From positions 1 through 39,346 of the forward strand of contig CAINFA010000016.1 of NCBI GenBank assembly GCA_903847955.1: DNA of 39,346 nucleotides, read 5' to 3'. This document shows positions 32,551 through 39,346 of this stretch, piece after piece; positions within the stretch are counted from its first letter, which is position 1, and each line of letters begins with the position of its first letter. This DNA is from an uncultured Actinomycetes bacterium. GTDB lineage: Bacteria > Actinomycetota > Acidimicrobiia > Acidimicrobiales > RAAP-2. The notes beneath the pieces were generated by a model. It worked only from the letters and a program-made list of their open reading frames with translations, had not been told where the DNA came from and searched no databases. The position numbers were made by a program, and so were the translations under genes.

Positions 32551-33585
32551 CTAGCCCCGACGACTGGTCGTCGAGGCCGTTGGCCCTCCGAGGAGGAAGC
32601 TACGGTCCGAGAGCTCGCCGAGGGCATAGGCCCCGTAGTAGCCGTCGAACAGGTGGCGCGTCTGCTCAGCCCAGGCCACGGCGTCGGGCCGCCGAGCCCG
32701 GTGCAGGACCTGGGTGATGCCCTTCGTGCCGATCAGGTACTGCGCCCAGGCGCCGGGGAAGTCCTTGACGCAGGCAACCTCAATGAGGTCGGTTCCCCGG
32801 TGCACCTGACGACGACAACGGTGGGTGTGGCCAGCGAGGTAGGCGATGAGGTTGTCGTGACGGCCCAAGCACTCGAGCAACAAGGCGCCAGCGTGCTCAT
32901 CGATGCTGTTCGCAGGGGTCAGCGGGTGCTCAGGAGTTGACAATGGATGGTGCCCGAAGAGGAGCACCGGCAGAGTGGTGCTCTGCGCCAAGGCATCGAC
33001 GGCGTCGATCTGCGCAGCGTCGAGGGTGCCACCAACGGTGAACCGTCGTGCGGTGTCGAGCACCACCACCCGTGCGCCATCGAGGTCGGAAACCTGGACC
33101 GGCCAGTCGGCGTACTGGCTGCCTTCGTAGCAGTCATGGTTGCCCCGCACGTAGAGGAGCCGGGTGCCGAAGGTGCCTCGGTACAGCTGGCGGAAGGCCG
33201 CGATCTCCGATGGGCGCCCTTCGTCGGTGAGGTCCCCCTTGACCACCACGAGGCTTGGCGTGGTCATCGCAGCCTCAGCCACCACCGCCTCGTTCATCAC
33301 CACCGGGTAGGGAGGTTGACCCGCAGGGAGCGAGATGCCTGATCCCTCGACGCCCGCCACCCGGCCGCAGACCTCCTCACCGAAGTGGACGTCGTTCATG
33401 GTGGCGATGGTCGACCGCACCTCGCCGATGTCCTCGAGGGTGCTGAAGGCGATGCCCTCGACGAGGTGCTCGCTGGAGGGCTCGAGTCCCTCGAGGACCA
33501 CGACCTCTCCGTCGATGAACAGCTCGGCGGTGGTGGGGCCAACGCTGAACAGCTCAGCGGGACGCGGTGGTGCGGTTGGGGTCAT
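32551..33585 (-). CDS. Metallophosphoesterase (calcineurin-like)
   Basis: MNDVHFGE, KGDLTDEG, RGNHDCYEG, LFGHHPL, AGHTHRCRR. ATG 33585 overlaps the upstream GNAT stop. Confidence 0.9.
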   Translation of the reverse strand: MTPTAPPRPAELFSVGPTTAELFIDGEVVVLEGLEPSSEHLVEGIAFSTLEDIGEVRSTIATMNDVHFGEEVCGRVAGVEGSGISLPAGQPPYPVVMNEAVVAEAAMTTPSLVVVKGDLTDEGRPSEIAAFRQLYRGTFGTRLLYVRGNHDCYEGSQYADWPVQVSDLDGARVVVLDTARRFTVGGTLDAAQIDAVDALAQSTTLPVLLFGHHPLSTPEHPLTPANSIDEHAGALLLECLGRHDNLIAYLAGHTHRCRRQVHRGTDLIEVACVKDFPGAWAQYLIGTKGITQVLHRARRPDAVAWAEQTRHLFDGYYGAYALGELSDRSFLLGGPTASTTSRRG

Positions 33586-34214
33586 CGTCGGGCTGGTCGT
33601 TGCATGGCCCACAGCTGTGGGCCACCGGCAACGGGTCGCAGGTCGTTGACGACCTCGAACCCAAAGCGGCGGTAGTAGGGGAGGTTGTCCTCCTTCTGGG
33701 TCTCGAGGTACGCCGGGACGGCCTCGAGGTCAGCGCGCTCGAGGCCTTCGGTCAGCAAGAGTGAACCCACCCCTTGACGTTGCACTTCGGGGTCGGCGAC
33801 GAGCAGGAAGAGGTAGCTATGGGGGTCCTTCGGGTGTGCCTTGGCCATGGCGTTGAGGAAGGCGGTGCCGTCCTTGAGCGCCCGTGGGCGGCGGTAGAGC
33901 GCTCGGAGGGTGCCGGGCACCTGGGCGAACTGGGTCCCGATGGACTGGGGGTACGCCCCTGGAGGCAGCCACGCGGCCACGCCCATGATCTTGTCCTTGG
34001 CATCTCGGGCGGTGGTGATCCTGCTGTTGTCGCCGAGGTGCTTGAGCATGGTGTGGAAGAACGTCACGAGGCCCTGGTTGCGCAGCACCGGGTCGGGGGA
34101 GAGGAAGACGAAGAACGGATCGGTGAAGAACGCCCGACAGGCGACCACCGCGGCATCGGCCAGCTCGCGCTTGGAGAGGTCACGGTCGTCGAAGGAAATC
34201 TCGCTTGGAGCCAT
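33582..34214 (-). CDS. GNAT family N-acetyltransferase
   Basis: LFLLVADPEVQRQGVGSLLLTEGLERADLEAVPAYLETQKEDNLPYYRRFGFEVV. Start reassigned to MAPSEISFDDRD. Confidence 0.88.
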   Translation of the reverse strand: MAPSEISFDDRDLSKRELADAAVVACRAFFTDPFFVFLSPDPVLRNQGLVTFFHTMLKHLGDNSRITTARDAKDKIMGVAAWLPPGAYPQSIGTQFAQVPGTLRALYRRPRALKDGTAFLNAMAKAHPKDPHSYLFLLVADPEVQRQGVGSLLLTEGLERADLEAVPAYLETQKEDNLPYYRRFGFEVVNDLRPVAGGPQLWAMQRPARR

Positions 34215-34259
34215 CTGTGCAGCGTACCGATTCGTGCCTTTCAGGGTCGGGTGGTTCAC

Positions 34260-34265
34260 TAGGTT
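34260..34265 (+). promoter_or_regulatory. Putative -10 box of a leaderless promoter for threonine aldolase-like gene
   Basis: TAGGTT followed by 6 nt and ATG 34272; no SD. Confidence 0.45.
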
Positions 34266-34271
34266 GGTCCC

Positions 34272-35378
34272 ATGGCCGCTCGCCCCGTCGTGCCCACCGC
34301 TGCACAACTGCGCGCCGCCGAGGCTGGATGTGACCGCTTCATCGCAGGCCATGGACGGCGGACCGCCGAGCGCTTCTTGGCCACCATTCCGGTCGACGCT
34401 GAGCTCGACGTCTACGGAGACGGTGGTGTGGTTGCGGCACTTGAGGCTGACGTCGCCACGCTGCTGGAGAAGCCTGCTGCGCTATTCCTGCCGAGCGGCA
34501 CCATGGCCCAGCAGGCCACGCTTCGAATCCACGCCGACGCCCGAGGTCGTCGTTCAGTGGTCTTCCACCCCACGTGCCACCTCGACACCTCTGAGGAGCG
34601 GGCCTACGAGCGGCTCCACGGCCTCGTGGGGATCCCGGTCGGCCCCGCAACCGAGCCGTTGACCATCGAGCGCCTCAAGGCGGTGCGCGAGCCATTCGGG
34701 TCCCTCGTGCTCGAGTTGCCCCAGCGCGCCCTCGGTGGCACCCTGCCGAGTTTCGCCGAGCTTGACGCCATGTGCCAGTGGGCTCGGCGTCGAGGCGCGG
34801 CGGTGCACCTCGATGGGGCGCGGCTCTTCGAGGCTGCGCCGTACTACCAGGCGACCGCCAAGGCATCCATCGCCAAGGTTGCCGCCCTCTTCGACACGGT
34901 CTACGTGTCGTTCTACAAGGGACTCGGCGGCATTGCCGGCAGCTGCGTGGCTGGTTCGAAGGAGGTGATCGGTGAGCTCAGCGCTTGGAGGACTCGGCAC
35001 GGTGGGCGGCTGTTCGGCCTGTGGCCCTACGCCGCATCAGCGAGGACGGTGCTGGCTGAGCGCCAGCCGAAGATGGGGGCCTACTACCGGCGGGCCAAGG
35101 CCATCGGGGCGGCACTTGGAGCACTCGAGGGGGTCGAGGTGCTGCCCACGCCGGTGCAGAGCCCGTTGCTCCACATCCGGATTGCTGGCGAGCGGGCGGT
35201 CATCGCTCGGCGGATGTACGACCTGGCGACCGAGCGAGGGATCTGGAGCTTCGCTCGGCCGTTCATGACCGAGGGGCCGGCGCTGCAGCGCTTCGAGATG
35301 ACCGTCGGCGATGCCACCATGGCGCTCAGCGTCGACGAGGTCGTCGACGCCTTCACCTGGATTGCCCATGGCCACTGA
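34272..35378 (+). CDS. Threonine aldolase / beta-eliminating lyase family PLP enzyme
   Basis: YGDGGVVAALEADVATLLEKPAALFLPSGTMAQQ, VHLDGARLFEAAPYY, DTVYVSFYKGLGGIAG. Confidence 0.9.
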   Translation: MAARPVVPTAAQLRAAEAGCDRFIAGHGRRTAERFLATIPVDAELDVYGDGGVVAALEADVATLLEKPAALFLPSGTMAQQATLRIHADARGRRSVVFHPTCHLDTSEERAYERLHGLVGIPVGPATEPLTIERLKAVREPFGSLVLELPQRALGGTLPSFAELDAMCQWARRRGAAVHLDGARLFEAAPYYQATAKASIAKVAALFDTVYVSFYKGLGGIAGSCVAGSKEVIGELSAWRTRHGGRLFGLWPYAASARTVLAERQPKMGAYYRRAKAIGAALGALEGVEVLPTPVQSPLLHIRIAGERAVIARRMYDLATERGIWSFARPFMTEGPALQRFEMTVGDATMALSVDEVVDAFTWIAHGH

Positions 35379-36252
35379 TCCACTCGTGGTGACCGAGGGT
35401 CCAGGGACCATCCCGCGTCCGGCCGCGACGTTCCGCGGGCGGCCCATCTCCTTCGCCCAGAACGGTGAGGACGTCATCTTGGCTCGGGCACTTCGGCCTG
35501 AGGCTCGGCTCGGGACGTGGATCGACGTGGGTGCGCACGATCCCTTGGTCGACTCCGTGACGGCCTACTTCAGCGCTCGTGGCTGGTCGGGGATCAACAT
35601 CGAGCCACTCCCGACGCTCTTCGGTCGCCTCGTGGCTCAACGGCCAGCAGACACGAACCTGCAGCTGGCAGTTGGGGCTGCGCCCGGGACACTCCAGATG
35701 TTGGTGGGTCCCCCCGAGCGGACCGGTTGGTCGACCCTCGACCTCTCTCGTCGAGATGAGCTCGTCGCCGAAGGGTTCACCGAGCACAGCGTCGAAGTAC
35801 GGACGCTGGCGTCGGTACTTTCCGAACTCCAGCTCGCACCCATCGTGGACTTCATGAAGGTCGACGTCGAAGGCCTCGAGGCTGAGGTGCTGGCCGGCAT
35901 GGACTTCTCGGCGGTGCGACCTCGGGTCGTGGTGGTCGAGGCCACCAAACCCGGCTCACCTGAGCCAGCCCATGAGCGGTTCGAGCCCATCGTGGTCGCA
36001 GCCGGGTATCGATGCGTCTTGTTCGAAGGGCTCAATCGCTACTACGTGGACACCACAGACCCCGAGGTTCGGGCGCTCGAGGTTGACCTCGGCCGTCCCG
36101 CAGGCGTCTTCGACGACTACATCACCTTGCGGCAGGTCAATGAACTGGCAGCGCTCGAAGCCGAGGTTGCCCGCCTGACGGCCGAGCTTGAAGAGCGGAC
36201 TCGCGCTCGGCCGTCGCCAAGGGCTCGCTCTGAGGCGCCGCCTTCGTGGTGA
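35368..36252 (+). CDS. FkbM family methyltransferase
   Basis: FAQNGEDVILARAL, GTWIDVGAHDPLVDSVTAYFSARGWSGINIEPLPTLF, DFMKVDVEGLEAEVLAGMDF; coiled-coil-like C-terminus. Confidence 0.87.
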   Translation: MATDPLVVTEGPGTIPRPAATFRGRPISFAQNGEDVILARALRPEARLGTWIDVGAHDPLVDSVTAYFSARGWSGINIEPLPTLFGRLVAQRPADTNLQLAVGAAPGTLQMLVGPPERTGWSTLDLSRRDELVAEGFTEHSVEVRTLASVLSELQLAPIVDFMKVDVEGLEAEVLAGMDFSAVRPRVVVVEATKPGSPEPAHERFEPIVVAAGYRCVLFEGLNRYYVDTTDPEVRALEVDLGRPAGVFDDYITLRQVNELAALEAEVARLTAELEERTRARPSPRARSEAPPSW

Positions 36253-36308
36253 GCGACGCCTGAGCGTGCGAGAAGGCATGCTTGGCCCTGTCACGTGGGA
36301 GCTCGTGG

Positions 36309-36335
36309 GTTTCCGTCGCGTAACACTTCTGTGAC
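36309..36335 (+). promoter_or_regulatory. GlnR-like tandem boxes GTTTC-N6-GTAAC-N6-GTGAC upstream of the amino-acid ABC operon
   Basis: Pentamers at 36309, 36320 and 36331, exactly 11 nt apart, followed by -10-like TATGTT (36346-36351). Confidence 0.4.
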
Positions 36336-36379
36336 ATTGGTCCTGTATGTTGCTCCTGTTCGACTCAAGGAGGTGCCTC

Positions 36380-37297
36380 ATGGCCCTGAAACTCGCTTCC
36401 ATCCTCACCGGCGCTGCGTTGGCTGCGCTTCCCATCACCGTGGCTGCGGGTGTGGCCCCGTCTGCCGGCGCCTCGGGCGACGGTGCGAGCTGGCCGACGA
36501 TCACCAAGCAGGCCTCGATCGCCAGCCTCGTGCCGAGTTCTATCGCCAAGAGCGGGGTGCTCACGGTGGCATCGGACTCGACCTACGCCCCCATGGAGTA
36601 CCTCGCCAGTGACAACACCACGGTAGTCGGCGTCGATGCCGACCTGATGAAGGCCGTGGGCCAGGTGCTCGGGCTCAAGACCCAGATCACGAGCGTGACC
36701 TTCGACGACATCATCCCCAAGCTCCAAACCAACTCCTTCGACGTTGGTGCGTCGTCGTTCACCGACACCAAGGCCCGCGAGAAGGTCGTCAACTTCGTCG
36801 ACTACTTCAACGCTGGTGAGGGGTTCTACGAGCTGGCCTCGGCGAAGGCCTTGTCAGGATCGGGCCTGCTGCAGCTCTGCGGGCAGACGGTGTCAGTGGA
36901 GATCGGCACCACCGAGCAGGATGACGCCGCTACCGCCAACACTGCCTGCCACAAGGCGCACAAGTCTGGCGTGTCGGTCCTCGCCTTCTCGACCCAGACG
37001 CTCGCCAACTTGGCCGTCTCCGACGGGCACGCCACCGTCGGCTTCGCCGACTCTGAGGTCTCGGCGTACATCGTGTCAACCTCTGGTGGCACCTTCAAGA
37101 ACACCGGCTCGGTCTACGCCTCTGCCCCCTACGGCCTGGCCGTGGTCAAGACCGGCGCCAACGCCAAGCTCGATGTGGCCATCGAGGGTGCGGTGAACTA
37201 CCTCGTCAAGAGCGGGCAGTACGGCACCATCTTGAAGTACTGGGGCCAGACCAAGGGTGGGGTCAAGACCGCCACGCTGAACAAGGCGCTGTTCTAG
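36380..37297 (+). CDS. ABC transporter substrate-binding protein, polar amino acid family (SBP_bac_3)
   Basis: Signal peptide MALKLASILTGAALAALPITVAAGVAPSAGA; GVLTVASDSTYAPMEYL...VVGVDADLMKAVGQVLGL; SD AAGGAGG before ATG 36380. Confidence 0.92.
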   Translation: MALKLASILTGAALAALPITVAAGVAPSAGASGDGASWPTITKQASIASLVPSSIAKSGVLTVASDSTYAPMEYLASDNTTVVGVDADLMKAVGQVLGLKTQITSVTFDDIIPKLQTNSFDVGASSFTDTKAREKVVNFVDYFNAGEGFYELASAKALSGSGLLQLCGQTVSVEIGTTEQDDAATANTACHKAHKSGVSVLAFSTQTLANLAVSDGHATVGFADSEVSAYIVSTSGGTFKNTGSVYASAPYGLAVVKTGANAKLDVAIEGAVNYLVKSGQYGTILKYWGQTKGGVKTATLNKALF

Positions 37298-37301
37298 TCC
37301 C

Positions 37302-38336
37302 TTGACCGACCTACCGACGGAGGGCTCGACGGGAGCAGCGTTCCCGTCGACTCCCTCCGTTGACGCGTCGGGCCTCGAGGAGGCGCCGCCTGCGGGCCAT
37401 GGCATGACGACCGTGCCGCTGCGGCGCTATGGGCGATGGGCGGCAACCCTGCTGCTCGTGGTGCTTGGCGCCATGGGGATCCACACCTTGCTCTCCAAGG
37501 TGGCTCCCGTCGACAACCCCAATGCCTCAAGGTGGCGCTTCGACTGGCCCACCGTCTTCCACTACCTGTTCACCAAGACCATCCTGCTGGGGGTGGTGGT
37601 CACCATGTCGATCACCATCATCGTGATGGTGATCGCTTTCGTGTTGGCCATCGTCCTGGCTTCGATGCGCCTCTCGGGAGCGATCCAGCTTCGAGGCGTG
37701 TCGTGGCTCTTCATCTGGTTCTTCCGCGGGACACCCATCTGGGTGCAACTGATCTTTTGGTACAACGTCTCGTGGCTGTACCCGAGCGTGTCGTTCGGGG
37801 TGCCCTTCTGGCACAGCTACGCCACGGTGTCGACCAACACCGCACTGAGCAACCTGCTCGTCGTGGCGGTGTTGGCGCTATCGCTGAACGAGGCGGCCTA
37901 CCTCGCTGAAATCGTGCGCGGCGGCATCATCGTGGTCGACCGAGGTCAGACCGAGGCGGCCCAGGCGCTCGGGATGTCCAAGCCCTCAACCTTCCGTCGC
38001 ATCGTGCTGCCCCAGGCCATGCGAGCCATCATCCCTGCCACGGGCAACGAGACGATCTCCATGCTCAAGACGACGTCGCTGCTGGCGACAGCACTAGGTG
38101 GCATCGCCATCTTCGGGATCCACAGTGGGGACCTGTTCTACGCCGCCAACCAGATCGCGATTGGGAACTACGAAATCATCCCCCTCCTCATCGTGGCGTC
38201 GATTTGGTACCTGGTGCTGACCTCGGTGATGACCATCGGTCAGCACTTCATTGAGGCCCACTACGGCAAGGGCATCGCCACCGAGCCAACGGCTTCTCGC
38301 TGGAGGGGTTCGCTCTTTGGGGGAGGACGCCAGTGA
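37302..38336 (+). CDS. Amino acid ABC transporter permease (HisM/GlnP family)
   Basis: [79 protein letters not shown]. True start may be ATG 37404 rather than TTG 37302. Confidence 0.92.
   Translation: MTDLPTEGSTGAAFPSTPSVDASGLEEAPPAGHGMTTVPLRRYGRWAATLLLVVLGAMGIHTLLSKVAPVDNPNASRWRFDWPTVFHYLFTKTILLGVVVTMSITIIVMVIAFVLAIVLASMRLSGAIQLRGVSWLFIWFFRGTPIWVQLIFWYNVSWLYPSVSFGVPFWHSYATVSTNTALSNLLVVAVLALSLNEAAYLAEIVRGGIIVVDRGQTEAAQALGMSKPSTFRRIVLPQAMRAIIPATGNETISMLKTTSLLATALGGIAIFGIHSGDLFYAANQIAIGNYEIIPLLIVASIWYLVLTSVMTIGQHFIEAHYGKGIATEPTASRWRGSLFGGGRQ
37317..37360 (+). other. Strong two-part stem-loop between SBP and permease genes
   Basis: ACGGAGGG-CT-CGACGGG / AGCAGCGTT / CCCGTCG-ACT-CCCTCCGT: 7 + 8 bp stems with a small internal loop. 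Confidence 0.65.
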
Positions 38337-39094
38337 GCGCCATGGTCGAAGCCATCAGCGTCACGAAGAGCTTCGGGCGCCATGAGGTGCTCAAGGGCAT
38401 CGATCTGGTCGTGGCCCCAGGCGAGGTGACGTGCTTGCTCGGGCCCTCAGGTTCGGGCAAGTCCACCTTCTTGCGCTGCATCAACCACCTCGAGAAGATC
38501 TCCGGAGGCCAACTCCTCGTCGATGGTGACCACGTCGGCTACGAAGAACGGCGCGGCAAGCTCTACGAACTCTCCGACCGCAAGGTCTGCGCCCGCCGGG
38601 CCGAGATCGGCATGGTCTTCCAGCGGTTCAACCTCTTCCCACACCTCACCGCCTTGGAGAACATCACCCTGGCGCCAACGATCGTTCGCCGTCACCGAGG
38701 TGCTGCGCTCGAGGAGCGGGCGCACGCGCTGCTCGAGCGGGTCGGGCTGGCAGACAAGGCGAATGCGTACCCTGCGCAGCTCTCGGGCGGACAGCAGCAG
38801 CGCATCGCCATCGCTCGGGCACTGTGCATGGAGCCCAAGCTCATGCTCTTCGACGAGCCGACCTCCGCGCTCGATCCCGAGCTGGTGGGCGACGTGCTTG
38901 AGGTGATGCGGTCCTTGGCAAACGACGGGATGACCATGGTGGTCGTTACCCATGAGATCGGCTTCGCTCGTGAGGTCGCCGACACCGCGTACTTCATGGA
39001 CCAAGGGGTCATCATCGAGCACGGCGACCCCAAGACCATCTTCGACCACCCCACGAGTGAGCGCTTCGCCGAGTTCTTAGGTCAAGTCCTCTAG
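38333..39094 (+). CDS. Amino acid ABC transporter ATP-binding protein (GlnQ/HisP family)
   Basis: [73 protein letters not shown] overlaps permease stop. Confidence 0.95.
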   Translation: MSAMVEAISVTKSFGRHEVLKGIDLVVAPGEVTCLLGPSGSGKSTFLRCINHLEKISGGQLLVDGDHVGYEERRGKLYELSDRKVCARRAEIGMVFQRFNLFPHLTALENITLAPTIVRRHRGAALEERAHALLERVGLADKANAYPAQLSGGQQQRIAIARALCMEPKLMLFDEPTSALDPELVGDVLEVMRSLANDGMTMVVVTHEIGFAREVADTAYFMDQGVIIEHGDPKTIFDHPTSERFAEFLGQVL

Positions 39095-39346
39095 GGCTCG
39101 GCCCCCAGGCTGGACAGGCACCGGCGCTCGTGCCGCCAAGGCTTGGGCCTGGAGCCAGGTCCGCCAGCGGAGCACCGTCACGACCATGAGCGCCGCACCG
39201 CCGCTGATGAGCAGGATGCCGGCCACTTGGACGAGCACCGAGCCGAGCGACGCGCCGTCACCGAGCAGGAAGTGCTCATCCAGACTGCGCTCGATGCCCC
39301 AGAGGATCATGGTGGTAGCGGTCACGATGCCCGGTGGAAACCCGAC
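39077..39346 (-). CDS. Membrane protein, 5' end beyond window edge
   Basis: Frame stays open from 39325 to the window end ([28 protein letters not shown]...[25 protein letters not shown]). 3' end overlaps the ATPase gene by 18 bp in convergent orientation. Confidence 0.55.
   Translation of the reverse strand, partial: VGFPPGIVTATTMILWGIERSLDEHFLLGDGASLGSVLVQVAGILLISGGAALMVVTVLRWRTWLQAQALAARAPVPVQPGGRALEDLT

Overview
This is a GC-rich chromosomal segment of actinobacterial character. The Acidimicrobiia are a possible home, but that is inference only. It is almost fully coding. I saw no rRNA, tRNA, CRISPR array, integrase or transposase. Left to right: the 5' end of leuC overlapping greA (minus strand); leuB-ilvE-citramalate synthase; a conserved hypothetical; a SCO6745-family protein; acyl-CoA dehydrogenase; an S1P-lyase-like PLP enzyme; a Chloroflexus-type malyl-CoA/citramalyl-CoA lyase plus a second CitE-like protein; cysteine dioxygenase; a ~9 kb gene for a giant DUF11-repeat surface protein ending in an LPFTG sorting signal; an amidohydrolase overlapping a COG0523 metallochaperone-type GTPase; a minus-strand run of two tiny ORFs, bifunctional putA and an MFS transporter; a sulfatase / phosphonate monoester hydrolase-like enzyme; a frameshifted VOC/glyoxalase-like gene; NDH-2 overlapping a secreted propeller-like protein; GNAT and metallophosphoesterase; threonine aldolase overlapping an FkbM methyltransferase; and a polar amino-acid ABC transporter (SBP, permease, ATPase). 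I did not find an unambiguous new defence or mobile system. The items most worth follow-up are the giant repeat protein and its 5' leader hairpin, the Mcl/CitE acyl-CoA cluster, the amidohydrolase/COG0523 overlap, GlnR-like tandem boxes before the ABC transporter, an SBP/permease intergenic hairpin, leaderless-type promoters, and the frameshifted VOC gene.
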